Assembly (NCBI GenBank): GCA_900155495.1
Contig: FTLJ01000127.1
Location: 1-46,227, forward strand
Length of the DNA stretch: 46,227 nt
Direction of reading: 5' to 3'
DNA from: Porogramme epimiltina
Taxonomy: Eukaryota; Basidiomycota; Agaricomycetes; Polyporales; Polyporaceae
Shown: positions 31,454 to 42,651 of the stretch, piece after piece
How the letters are laid out: each line of letters opens with the position of its first letter
How positions within the stretch are numbered: the stretch's first letter is position 1
Translations under genes and position numbers: made by a program
Notes under the pieces: model-generated
Told to the model about the DNA's origin: nothing
Seen by the model: only the letters and a program-made list of their open reading frames with translations
Database searches by the model: none

Positions 31454-33569
31454 GATGAGAAGATGTGTTGAGAGGGCGGGGGTGCGGCGTGCAGGTGAGC
31501 GAGAAGAGGCTTGGCCACGGGGAAGGCGAGTGCCGGAGAGTTCGGCTTATGTAGACGACCAAGTGAGCCACCGACCAAGTTTCCCACTTTGCCTCGTATG
31601 CCAAGACAATGTAAGCACAGTAGGGCCCATCCATAGCCAAAGCGGCGGTACAGAAGCGCCTGTAGGGCTCGAAGTGGCCTGAGACAATAGCGGGTCTGTC
31701 GGAGGAGAGACAAAGGGTGTGGCCACTTGTGGTTGGATCGTAAGTCTTGCCAGCCCAGTCGGCCGAAGGGGGGATGATAGGAGACAGTTCGAGATGCGAT
31801 CTTCGCTCAAATGAGTGAGAAGGTGCGTGCGCGAGGACACAGAGTCGTTCGCTCGAACAGGAGATGGGAATAGCCACAGTCTGATGGGAGCGAGAAACAC
31901 GCCGACGGCAGAGTTCGCACCAGGACCGTCGTCCGTGTCCAGTACCCGCTCCTCGATGTACTCGACGACGGCCGTGGGGAGGAGGTACCGGACGGAGAGC
32001 CCGCGGAGGAAGAGGCAGACCTTGGTCGAGCTCACGTCGTTCTGGAAGAGCTGGTGGGAGAGAGTGTGTCGACGACTTGGAGTGCTAACTTCGCTCAAAT
32101 GGTAGAGAGGGGGCGGGAGTGGGGACTCAGAGTTTTGGGCTTGAACCGGGGAAGGGAGGGAACGACTTGATGTCCTAAGGTTGGTCGGGACAGCCGGACG
32201 GTTCGTGATGCAAACTCAGCTCAAATGAGCAGGAGGGTGCAGACGCGAGGACACAAAGTCGTTCGCTCGAACCGGGAGGGTGAGAATGTGTCTAGTAGAG
32301 AGGTTCTTGAGTAGCTATGGCGCCCGCGTGTCTTGATTTTGTCGCGGAGACAACAGCTAGCAGCATCGCATGTTAGAGCAGATACGAGGATGTAGAAGAG
32401 AGGAAATAAAAAGGTACCTAGAGCTGCCCAAGGGCAGCTCCTAGAAACAGCCCAATGCAGGTATGCGCAGCAAGCGTTCAGTATGAGGAAGATCCGCGAA
32501 GACAGTTTCGGGCCAACTTCTGAGCCTTCACACCAACCAATTACCAAGTAAGGCAACCAGATGCTAGTCGGCTGTCATGAAGCGCTGGCGGCGTCGGCGG
32601 CCCGCCTGTCGTCGAAGACGTCTGGCGCGCCGTATTCGCGGCGGTCTTCGCTCTGTCCACTGTCGTCGCGCCCTCTCATTGCTTCTACTAACGCTTTCCC
32701 GCACCGCACGCGACCCTGCTCACCTTTACCCCGACCACGACCGCCACGCTTCCATCCCCCTTCCCCGGTTCGGACGATCGACTTTGTGTCCTCGTCTCCG
32801 CGCTCTCTTGCTCATTCGAGCAGAGGCTGCAACACGAACCGTCCGCCCTCGTTCATCAAGACTCTCGCGAAGTTTGATCAAGTACTTGCCCTTGGAGCGC
32901 GCGGAGCTGGATACTGGGACACAGGACTCGCTCACTCGTAAGTTGACATTGCTTATTCTCTCCATACTCTCTACATATATGACTGTTCCAGTCTCGATCA
33001 CACTCAGTCGCGCACAACCCCTCTTCTATCTTCGTCGGACGCGTTCGCGCGTCCAGAACGTCAAACCCTCCAAGCTCTCCCCTTTCCCTTACCGGTTCAG
33101 GCTCTCGACTTTGCGTCCTCGCCGCTGCACCTAGTGACCCATTCGGGCCGAGGTTGCATATTGAACCGTTCGACATCTATCCCGCTCAGTGCTAGTCTCC
33201 TCGGCTTGCACCTCAAGTGTCCTCCCTCCGGTACAGGCCATCGCCTTTGCCTCAAGTTTGCACCTCGGACCGTCTCACTCCTCCCTGCCAGACATTTTCC
33301 TCCCTTCTTCCCATTCCCCCTCGGTTCAGGCTATCGACTTTGTGTCCTTGCCGCCACGCCTTCACGCTCATCCGAGCAGAGGTTGTAACACGAACCGCCT
33401 CCCTCCCGCATCCCTTCCTTCTACCACTCTTCAACATAATTTCTACCTGCTTCTACACAGCAAGAACTCGGTTCTCTCCTTCATATCCTCTGTTCGTTCG
33501 CTATACGTATGTCCCAATTCGGAGTTTTTGAGATGGGCCACAACTAACCAATGCGTCCATCGCAGTATC
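31454..33569. promoter_or_regulatory. Central bidirectional promoter region with mirrored ~90-bp repeats
   Basis: This 2.1 kb lies between the divergent 451-aa (-) and 693-aa (+) genes. It contains a repeat of about 90 bp with core CGGTTC...CGACTTTGTGTCCTCG...GCTCATTCGAGC...CACGAACCG. Three copies are plus-oriented (32752-32848, 33078-33175, 33308-33405, plus a weak one at 33222-33290) and three minus-oriented (31781-31870, 32078-32158, 32195-32285), arranged as an imperfect mirror about ~32.5 kb. The open frames here are mostly repeat sequence and are not called as genes; one at 31547-32098 (-) has some protein-like character and cannot be excluded. Confidence 0.65.
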
Positions 33570-35755
33570 ATGTCCCACCACACTGCTTCGCCACCGCGGG
33601 CAGCTAGCCCGACTTGGGGTAGCGGCGAACAACAATCTGAACCCCGTACTGGACCCAGCTCGTCTCCCCCACCCTCGGAAACTCCCGCGGCCCATGCTAC
33701 GTCCATGAGTAAGTGTTTATACCTCTGCCTTCGTCGTAAGGCCACTCATAGATATCCACACAGCCAACCAGCCTGAAACAACTGTAAAAGTGGCAGCGTA
33801 CACGGACGGCGGCCACTACGTGATCACCTCTCCCAACGCCGATTATATCCCTCAACCGTTCGTTGGTCTCGTACGCGTCTGCATGCGTAACGACTACAGA
33901 TATGGGGAGAACGACCCTTTCCAGTGGCCACAAGTGTTCACACCGGGATTCGACTTCTTATCCGTCATTCGCCATCCTTACACCTCTCCGCACCGCTACG
34001 ATCCCATTTGGTGGACTCCGAGCTGCACAGCAGACTTCGAACCTGTCGAGGGCGGAGTTTTTAAAAGTCTCGGCCTTCTCACACGCGCCTCACTTGCCCG
34101 ACTCAGCGAACTCGTCGATGAGATGACCCGGAACGTCCACGAACACGGACAACAAATTGGACGGGTCGATGGACGCCTTTCCAAATTCTGTATCGCCATG
34201 GCCGACGCTCGCAATCGCCTCCTCCATTTTCCGGCGACTTTCCGGGACACTTGCTTCCAGATCCGCGAGGTCCAGCGGTTCTGGCTCCTCTGCCGCGCTG
34301 TCATCGACTATACTCGTATCAGCACCAAGGAGGAGCCGGCCACAAGTGTTCGGCCCGCGATCATGGGCGCGTTCACGACAGATGCTGGGGTCATGCAGAG
34401 TCTCGCCCGAGGAGGTATTCCAGTATGGTTCATTCGGCCCCGCGTCTCGACCCTTTGTGAACACATTGGCGACAAGATGGTGCTCATGAAACTGCCATCG
34501 AACATAATACAAACGCCTTGGCAATCTAACGCGCCGGCAGTGTACTCAGGCTTGTCCGGCTACAATCACTTGAATATCATCTGCTCTATCAAGCACATGT
34601 ACCTCGACGTTTCCCAATCCCCCCTCATATTTCGCTACGACTATCGTACGAAGCCCTCCGCCACCGCTGACATGCAAATGCCGTCACTGGCCGGACCCTC
34701 GCGAGCACACGAACCTGAGCCCACCGGTTCCAAGAATCCGACCAAGGCAACTGCCCGCAAGATTCCGACCAAGGCAGGCAAGATGCAAGTGTCGAATCGT
34801 AAGTATGACTCATATTGACAAGATACGACGTTGACAAGGACTCGCAGGTCCTTACGTGCACCCCAGTCACACGCGCGGCGGTCGCGACAAATTTGAAGAC
34901 AAAAGCCACGCATGGATGCCGTCCGCCTTAACAGCGTGGAAACATGCCATGCAATCTGTTGACCGTCGGGGCGCCGCGAAAGTCTCCGCTGACCTGTGGG
35001 GGTACTGGATTCCCGAGCCGTCTCTACTCATCGGGCCACAGACGCAGGAGCGTATCGAGAGATACCTCATGAACTGGCTCAGGATCCGGGAGGCGTGGCT
35101 GTACCTGCTCGCCCTTCCAGATACTCCTGCAACCCGCGCCGCGCCGCAGTGGTGGCGCGACTACCTTCAAGGCTATACCGCCGACAGCACTCCAGAGGGG
35201 AATTCCCGCCGCGCCCTCCGCATTGCCAAGGTCAAGGAGATATTTTGTCGTGCGTTCCTGATGGAAGACTACGACGAGGATGTCCCACGCCCGGTGAAGT
35301 GGTTTGACCACAAACTGGAATCCCTTGACCACGCCCTTGCGCCGCTCATCTTATGGGAGACATTCGAGCTAGGATTTCGTTACGAGCTCCTTGCACTGGA
35401 TCGACTACTCGTCCCCATGCACCACGAACCGGATGCGGACACACGTCGTGAAGCCGTTCTCGCACGGATCTTCCCTAACTTGGATTTGTATCGCGTCATC
35501 TCCCTTCCTTCCTCCCCCGCCGGATTATGCGCCAAGGTTCCACAGGCTCGCGTGCGATCCATTGAGGCACTCCGCCACGTCATCATGCGCTGGCCTTTTT
35601 GCCCCCAGGACATTGTGACCGCGCCGTCGCTCACATCGGCGAGCCACGACGCGGCGATTGAAACTATGGAGCGCGCGGTGGCCTCATTCTATATTCAAAC
35701 TTTCTTTTCCTTTTCTGGACGTGCGCCTCTCGTACCACACGCGTTCCCAGCATGA
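33570..35755 (+). CDS. Transposon-encoded 693-aa protein
   Basis: Three exons: 33570-33708, 33764-34798 and 34848-35755, 2082 nt, 693 aa. The N-terminal ~45 residues are Ser/Pro-rich. Next comes a folded region (VAAYTDGGHYVITSPNADY, RPAIMGAFTTDAGVMQSLARGGIPVWFIRPRVST), a basic disordered linker (NPTKATARKIPTKAGKMQ), and a helical C-terminal part (GRDKFEDKSHAWMPSALTAW, LRIREAWLYLL, RALRIAKVKEIFCRAFL, LLALDRLLVP, HVIMRWPFCPQDIV). The GIPVWFIRP signature is one I associate with proteins of unknown function found repeatedly in agaricomycete genomes; I cannot give an activity. All splice phases agree and no stop interrupts it. It is first in the plus-strand pair, followed 229 bases later by the transposase. 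Confidence 0.72.
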
Positions 35756-35847
35756 TCAACTTTGTATTATCACGTTCGTATTGTTTCGTCCATACCATAT
35801 TGTAATCTATGTGTTGTCTTCTTCTGTGCCGAGTGCCTGACCACACC

Positions 35848-35886
35848 GCCACAAAGCCCAACCTGGCCACAGGTTGGGCTTGTGGC
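35848..35886. other. Strong inverted repeat (hairpin) between two transposon genes
   Basis: GCCACAAAGCCCAACCT pairs with AGGTTGGGCTTGTGGC across a 6-base loop (GGCCAC): a ~16-bp stem with a single bulged A. It lies 92 bases after the stop of the 693-aa gene and 98 bases before the transposase ATG. It may shape the 3' end of the upstream RNA or the 5' leader of the transposase (inference). Confidence 0.7.
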
Positions 35887-35984
35887 CTACGCTCACATAT
35901 CCAGTGCGGCCCGCTACCTCTGTTCGTCTGAATCTACTCACGTTGTACCCCCACCTCTCTGACTAGCCCCGAGCATTCCCTAAC

Positions 35985-38900
35985 ATGAAAAGAGTCAAAA
36001 TATCGAAGAAAGCCATGGCGCGCTACGCCGAGCGGCCCATCCGAACAGGTTCTTCCATGACGTATACTAAGGACGAACACGGCAATTCTGTCATAGGAGA
36101 GCAACGTGAATATTTCTGGGCTCCCTCGCCGAGTCCCGCCAAGCGAGCCCGCACAGATGCCGGGCCTGACGCTACAACATCACTCCAAGAAGCGAACACG
36201 GCCGAAACCCTCTCCCCCCTCGAAACATTCACCATGCACACCGATTCCGAGGAACTCCCGCCGCCCGTACTCGAAGCTCCTCCGCCACACCCCGCTACGA
36301 CGAAGTGGTCAGACATCCGCGATGATTCGACCGCGCAGGGGAAGAAAGAACATAGCGATACGCAATCCAACAGTGCACGCAGCAAGAAAAAGGAGACCAA
36401 GGTACGCACCTGTGGGCTGAATAGAATTTACCGCTCATCAACGTTGCAGAGATCGCCGTCCGACCGTTATGCGGAATGGAAATCGAAATTCGACGACATT
36501 GCAGAAGACATGTTTACTTGGGAAGACACAGAGAATCCGCTAGACAAATGTACTAGCTGCCTACGCGAGGATGCAAAGTACCGATGCCCCGAGTGCTGGA
36601 GCAGCGGTCCTCGTTGCGGAAATTGCCACCGCGCCGCTCACAAGAACCTGTGGTTTCACTGGGCGGAGCGGTGGAACGGTGAGTTCTGGGAGCGCATTGA
36701 TCTCTTCAGCATTGGCTTCATCATATATCTTGGCCATGGAGGCCAACGCTGCCCCGCTCTATCTGTCACCACCACTCCTTCCAACATGACCATAGTCCAC
36801 ACCAACGGCACCCACTACTGTACCGTACATTACTGCCACTGTCTCAAAGCCCGCGAGCGCCACTCGCAGCTCATTCGCGCACGCATATGGCCCACTACAT
36901 TGGCTTCACCGCAAACTGCGTTCACGGTACCATTACTTCGACATTACGATCTCTTGTGGCTGATCTGCAACGTGAGCGCGTACAACTTCATGCGCGTGAT
37001 GCAACGGAGCTCCGACAGTGCCTTCCCCGACAAGATCACGGTACGCTATTGCCCGCGAGTACCTACTACAATCCAACTGAACTATTCTATAGAATCCATA
37101 CGAAGGTTTCCGTTTCGTCGACCGGTTGTTCACGTGCCTCACAATGAAAAAGCGCGCCGGTCACTTTCATCAGCTCACAATCCCCCATCGCGAACCACAC
37201 GACCTCACCGTTAGCTGCATGACGTGTCCACAGCCAGGACTTAACATACCAGAAGACTGGAAAGAAACTCCGGAACGGCTTCAGTGCGTCTAAGACCTTT
37301 CTAGCAGCCTCTGATCGCTGACGAGCGCGACTTCACTGCAGATACATCTACCGAATGGTCTTCGGGGTTGACGGCAATCACAGCCTCCAGAAGAAACACA
37401 AGAAGGATGACCCGAACGACATTCCTTTCACAGACGGGGAAGGGTTCTTCGTGAAGCACAGCGACGTAGCCCCAATCATAGAAGAGAGCTTCAAGAATGA
37501 TGACGACGTTGTGGTTGGTACATTATTCTGCTCAGAATGTCTATCAAGCTAACCAGACCGTGCCACACAGACCGAGAGTTGCAGCCACTTCAAGGTCGCG
37601 CGCACACAACGGCAGGGAAAGTTTCGTACGGTTGATATCAGTGGCGTCGCCGCGATCACCTGCCGGCACATATTCTTCTTTTTCAGCGGTATCATCAACC
37701 TCATATCGGGAGAACGGTGAGCACCAACTGGCTCGAATACGTGTGCGCCGATATAACCTCAGAGTAGTTATACTTTCATCGACATCATTGTAGCACTTTT
37801 CTTGCTACGTTTTATACGTGACGGGCAGCAAGTTGGAATGCACTACGACGTCATGTGCATCTATATTCGCAACCTAATTAAACGCCTCAAGAAACACTTT
37901 CCAGCTGCCGTCCCCGTCGCCGAGAGGATACTCTGCTGTTTACCCGCTTTTCACGCATATGGTCATCGCGAGCTATGTCAGGTCGTGTACGCCATTCGGT
38001 ATGCGACGGGCTTTGGCCTACAGTATGGCGAAGGCGTTGAACATCCATGGCGCAAGCTCAATCTAGCGGGACCACCCACCAGTGAGATGATGGCTGGACA
38101 CCGTCAGGACAAACTCACGGCGTCCATGAACTTTTGGAACTTGGAGAAGAGAGGTAGAGAAGGTGCGTCACAAATATATCATCTGTGACAATGTCCTGAT
38201 ATTTTCCTAGCGAACTACATTGCAAACCAAGTCGAAATCAATACGCCCTTGCAATACGAGGCCACCGACGACCTCGCGGCAAGAATTGCTTCGGCAGGTC
38301 CCCAACTCGTTCTTCAGTGGGTCCGCAAGGGCGTTCTGCTCGACGCTCCAACCCCGCTGAACTGGAATGAGAAAGAGCGCGCGTTTCCAACAAGCAATTT
38401 TATTTTGCACCATGGTAGTAGTGCGTACAGACTCCAGAACTATCTATCTGAGGATGTCGGTATACTAATGACTCTCTAGTGCCTGCGCGCAAGCATGCAT
38501 TTGATGCTCTCGTATCTGGCAGCCGAAACCCGGATGAGGTGCCAACAGATGACTCTGCCGCCGATCTATCTACTAGAATGGCACAATTCATCTGGGATGG
38601 CATTCATCTCGACGCACTGCTGTAGGTATTGTCAAGTCGCCAGTATTGGAATGGCTTACTCATGAGGTTATGTAGGTTCCAACTGCATCAGACTAAGAAG
38701 CTGACTCGCCGCGGCGAAATTCACCCGAACGCCGAAGAGGCACCATTTCCCGTCGGACGACGGAACTACGTGAGCGCACTGCGCAGATGGCGCCTCGAGC
38801 AGTGCAAGTTCATGCCGCATGTGGCCGATGCCAATGAAAGCATCGACACGCCACAAGATGGGGCCGCTGACAGCGATGAGGATGACCTCACCGAGGATGA

Positions 38901-40026
38901 GATAGTTGGCTTACCATCCGATTATTCCACAGATGATGTACAACGCTTCGTTCTTCAAGAGGCGGCGCACTACGAGATGACCCAACGAGAAGAGTTTTGT
39001 TTCCACCTTCTCAGCACGGTTCGGTCTCATGTACTCAGCCACGGTTCGTGGTTGAAGATGAAGATCACCGGTGGGCCACAAAGCATGAAAAATAACACAC
39101 GGTCAAACAGCCTTGCGACAGAGGCTCAGCGGCTCGCGGTGTTGGCCGCAGAACGATACAACTACAGCTACAGAAAACTCAAACGGCTGCGCCAGATGCT
39201 CAAGCATACACCACCCAAAGATTCCGAGAAGGCCCGCCTTCGCAGTATCCAAGTTCCCTCAGATCTCGCCACCAGTAGCTTGCTTACGACGAAGAATCAC
39301 GGCGAGTTCAAGACATCCTCTACCTGGATTTGGCGCATCCTGGACCCACGCCCTGGCGAAGGCTCCCTTCCGAACGCGGAGCAAGCGCGTGAAGCGGGCA
39401 ACGAGGTCAATACCACGGCGGCGTGCGCGGAAGCCGCTGAAACAGGTACAGCGAACTCGAAGGGTGATGTCGCCGAACACAGGGAGACGACAACTCAACA
39501 CGCTAACAAGAGCAGCCCTCCACTGCCCAGCGAGGAATGGCAAGAGAAAGGTGTGTACTATCTTGCAGCCGCGCTCACGTTAGGAAGGTGGCTCATTGGG
39601 AGAGAAAGGCCGAGCAGTATTATTCCATCGGGCACTTCAGAAGAAGTACGCGCTAGATGCCCAGCAAAATCTGCTTTTCGCAGACTTCAGACACGGCGAA
39701 GCCGGACACTCGCTGTGGAGCTCCAGTTGGGCGTCCACGGCGATTCTTCCATTGACCCTCTCCCCAGGGAAGCGGGCATATGCCTCTCAACAGAGTGCAA
39801 TGTTTGCCGAGTACTGCAAACGGTTCCGTACGCAGTGTGACCGTGTGCGTCGATCCAATACGCCGTACGAGGCAATTGATCACAGCTTGGTGCGTTCACT
39901 TTGTCTATCTAACATTCTATTCGACTTAACCCTCTCTTGCAGTCCTTACGAGAGGCTCTGCAGCGCTATGTGGACGATCTCGAGCCCTACGAAGAGTGCC
40001 TTGAGTTGATGGATTTGAACAGGTGA
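35985..40026 (+). CDS. KDZ transposase with CxC2-like cysteine cluster
   Basis: KDZ transposases are RNase-H-fold DDE enzymes that excise and insert their element. Well-supported exons: 35985-36401, 36450-37040, 37093-37283, 37342-37513, 37571-37716, 37768-38162, 38211-38420, 38480-38621, 38676-~39550, and last 39943-40026; roughly 1,150 aa. A disordered N-terminus is followed by the CxC2-like zinc cluster (CTSCLREDAKYRCPECW, RCGNCHRAAHKN; ~174-205) and QRWNG-like WAERWNGEFWERIDL. Catalytic-core blocks: FGVDGNHSLQKK (first Asp), VDISGVAAITCRHIFFF, GMHYDVMCIYIRNLIKRL (second Asp) and GLQYGEGVEHPWRKLN (Glu). A charged helical tail follows. Between 39550 and 39943 the frame must shift twice; introns of only 35-38 nt could do it, so this part is unresolved. 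The start ATG is the first in frame and is followed by a basic stretch. Confidence 0.88.
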
Positions 40027-40124
40027 CCGACGTAGATGTTCATTCGTAGTATTCTGTAACCCCCCTCACATGTTCTAGTTACCCCTGGCCATTCTAATTA
40101 TTACACGCTCTCTAGTCACCACGC

Positions 40125-40508
40125 GCGAGGCCAGACCGTAACCGCCGGTGACCCGCAGTAACCGTATAGGTAGTGACCGCCGTGGCGGTTATGCAGTAAC
40201 CGTACTGGTTACTGTAACGGTCTACTGCCGGTGACCTTCGGTAACCGGCATGGTCTACGCTGCGGTGAATGTACTAACCGTGGTCTATCTACTTTAGTTT
40301 TTGGCCGGTAACCAGCGCGGTCAGTAATACTATAGTCTATGACCACACTAAGCATATCCTTAGTACGCGGCTGGTGACCCTTGGTGACCAGCGTGGTCAA
40401 GACGTCGACCACTCTACTAACCCTACTATAATTCGACTGGTTATGCATGGTTATCACACTTTGTTTGGTTAAAGATGGTTTGTATACACTATCTACCAAC
40501 AGGGGGGC
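40125..40508. repeat. Right subterminal array of GGTNACC-like motifs
   Basis: About 385 bases packed with GGTGACC, GGTAACC, GGTTAC and GTGGTCTA-type words in both orientations, many of them palindromic. It matches the character of the left subterminal repeats, though the copies here are shorter and more varied. Large DNA transposons often use such arrays for transposase binding; that role is inferred. Confidence 0.75.
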
Positions 40509-40556
40509 TAACCAGCGGTAACCGCTGGTCTACATGAGTTAATGTATCATGGTAAC
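40509..40556 (-). repeat. Right terminal inverted repeat
   Basis: Reverse complement of 25085-25132 with 7 mismatches in 48. Ends ATGGTAAC at the outer edge. Read-through of the F-box frame into this repeat creates a stop within a few codons. Confidence 0.85.
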
Positions 40557-40571
40557 CAAAAGATTTGAGTC

Positions 40572-41644
40572 CCCTGCTGTCTCATCGTTGTGATTTCGAC
40601 GGTAAGGGGGAGGATGAGGTGGCCGAGAAGTGCGACGGTTACTTCCGGATCAATATGTCGGAGCGCGAGTTCGCGAAGGCATGGTAGATGAACGGCTCGG
40701 CTATGATGGTCTCTCAATCCGTTGCTCGTGTGCGGGATTGGCAGGGTAAACCTTGCATCAAATGATTGCAGACCAGGACAGTGTCTCAGGGTGTCTAAGA
40801 GTGGGTCGAGTAGGAATGCGTTGAGGATTGTAGGATCCGGAGCTGGAATTTGACCCGAAGTGAGGATGAGATGCTGTAGCGTGTAGGTTACGGAGCTTAT
40901 TCCCCAAAATGTAGAAGATATTTCGAGTTTGGCTAGCTGGGGAAAACGAGAGAAGTCGATTCGGGGCAATGCACTACGATCGCTTGACTCTCGGCCATTG
41001 CCACTTTGCGTGCTATCCTCTTTCCATTTGTGGTGGAGATGTCGGAGTTGAGGCATCCCTTCAGAGAGCATGCGATATAGCTGCTGGCGAGATGAAACGA
41101 GGCCGAGACTCGAAAGATGGTGTGCGTGGGGAACAATCATATCCACAAGCCTTCCTCCTGCATCACTATAGATGGCTGGGCATAAAGGACGGACACCTGT
41201 TTTCTCCAGTATAAAGGCGAGACGATCTATCCTCAGTGACTCGGGCCGTATGCCGCTTGCGGTCGCTTCGTTGAATACCGAAGCCCAGAAAGATGGCGTC
41301 CGCATGATAATCAGCCGCCAATGACGACAAACATGGAGAAGTTTGAGTATGCGGTACTCAGACTCATCACGGCCATATAAGTCCGCGTTCGACAGCCGGC
41401 CGAAGATTTCCATGAAAACGTCTGGCGGGAGACGACGATTTATCGGCACAGCTGCGTTGTGGAGAGAGCGGAGGGATTGGGCGAGGGAATGATACTCTAT
41501 AGCTCTAGAGAGGGCCCATTCCTGGATCTCGGTGATGGCTGTAAGCTCGTTGAGTGATGTTCTGTCATCCGGGGCAAGCCTGAACTCCGGAAAAGATATG
41601 GTGTCTGCGATCAACCGTCCTAAGGGATCTGACATGTCCGTCAC
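40572..41644 (-). pseudogene. N-terminal half of a split F-box/LRR gene
   Basis: The frame opens at ATG 41644 (MTDMSDPLGRLIAD; ATG 41632 is also possible) and carries a full F-box (VPINRRLPPDVFMEIFGRLS, then CRHWRLIIMRTPSFWASVF, ~65-125) and LRR-like segments (FPQLAKLEIS, YTLQHLIL, HLPCLRELALRHID). At ~residue 355 it meets the element and stops within the terminal repeat (ORF end 40547). Its sequence stops where the fragment at 24146-25064 begins relative to the intact paralogue F-box 3. The truncated product would keep Skp1 binding but lose most of the substrate-binding part, so it could act as a competitor if expressed (inference). Confidence 0.78.
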
Positions 41645-42651
41645 TTTCAGATCAGAGTAAGTACAGTGTATACCGAATCACTGGATGCAAGCTTACCTTG
41701 AGCAGCAGCAGCTTGTGATAACTTGTGGTGCGATTAGAAACTCGAGCTGATGAAGTACTGCGCTGGTCACGGTTGATTATGATGAGCACCTGCCACCCGC
41801 AGCCTCAGGCTGAGCCAACTTGGCAGCACGCACTTTTCAACGTTTCCTCACGTGATCATCGCCAAGTATGGTATCCCCCACGTGGCTTCTGTCAGTACAA
41901 ATTTGCAAGTTTTTGAGGCGCTGGTCGTCTTGCTCTTGCTCCTTCTCCTCGTCCTGCTCGTCGCCCCATACCATCTCGCAGGTGAGCGTCATGCTCTTTA
42001 TTCTATCATGATGAGAACGCTGCCGCCCCAGTCGTAGCTTCGTGCTGTGACGAGAAGGCAGAGCATACAGCCAAACATTTTGCACCACTGATTCCTTCTT
42101 CGTTGTCCTTCCATGCTTTGACTTATGACTGACTTCGACTCATTGCAGGTACTTGTCGCGTAGACGTCGAGGACATCGGGTGTTGTGTACGGGACGGCAC
42201 GGCCTACTCAGTGAGTATAGTCGTTCTTCCATCATGCGGCCACGGCCTGCCTCTTCGGATGATCTCCAAACCGAATGCAATTAGGAAGTGCCGTCTGAGA
42301 GCCATCTTCCTCGGGAGATGGCAGCTGTCGAGACGCGGTTCTCTGATCCATCTTCGTTGTTGCTGTCGTTATGAATGCATCAACTGACGCAATTGTTTTC
42401 CAGCTTCCCCTCGCCGACGATGCCATACAACTGTGAGTCTCTTCAGCCTCCCGTAAAGATGTTTCGTGTACCGTACTATAAGCAATGTAAAAGAGTTCGT
42501 GTCGCAATATACAATTACATGCCATTACTGTCCGGGCTGCGGGAACTATATGCTCCGTACCATACTCGATAAATAGGCTCGACCACGGTCGGTCAGAATC
42601 CAAGACAGTCCCTTCAACACTCTATACTCCGTTTCAAACCTGTCCTCAACC
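41645..42651. other. Intergenic region right of the split F-box gene
   Basis: About 1 kb. It holds the F-box promoter on the left and the 3' flank of the intersectin-like gene on the right. Two frames were considered and not called: 41837-42088 (-), with an acidic DEQDEEKEQEQDD stretch, and 42232-42603 (-). Neither has domain features, and the first overlaps a hydrophobic frame on the other strand. No RNA gene or repeat is seen. Confidence 0.35.

Larger units (their letters stand above)
25065..40571. mobile_element. KDZ-family DNA transposon, ~15.5 kb, apparently complete
   Basis: Bounded by inverted repeats 25085-25132 and 40509-40556 (41 of 48 bases match; weaker similarity continues ~20 bases outward). 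Inside the ends are arrays rich in GGTTAC-type motifs. A 12-base direct repeat with one mismatch (25053-25064, 40572-40583) flanks it as candidate target-site duplication. It contains a transposase with CxC2-like zinc cluster and KDZ catalytic motifs, plus three further multi-exon genes in two divergent pairs around a repeat-rich centre. No stop-riddled gene was found. It sits inside an F-box gene. KDZ elements (Kyakuja-Dileera-Zisupton) are known to be large and abundant in basidiomycetes, sometimes with TET/JBP dioxygenase genes; I see none here. Confidence 0.88.

Noticed and set aside
31547..33134. Long open frames in the transposon centre (for example 31547-32098 minus, 32577-33134 plus)
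   Set aside because: They run through the mirrored ~90-bp repeats, overlap each other in several frames, and have no consistent splice sites or domains. Treated as regulatory repeat sequence, with the 31547-32098 frame left as a faint possibility.
25065..40571. Search for a TET/JBP dioxygenase gene, as carried by some fungal KDZ elements
   Set aside because: No HxD...H-type 2-oxoglutarate dioxygenase core was seen in any of the element's spliced proteins.
40526..40571. An exact 8-bp target-site duplication directly against the terminal repeats
   Set aside because: Bases immediately outside GTTACC on the two sides do not match as a direct repeat. The 12-base direct repeat slightly further out was preferred because it keeps codon register in the split F-box gene.
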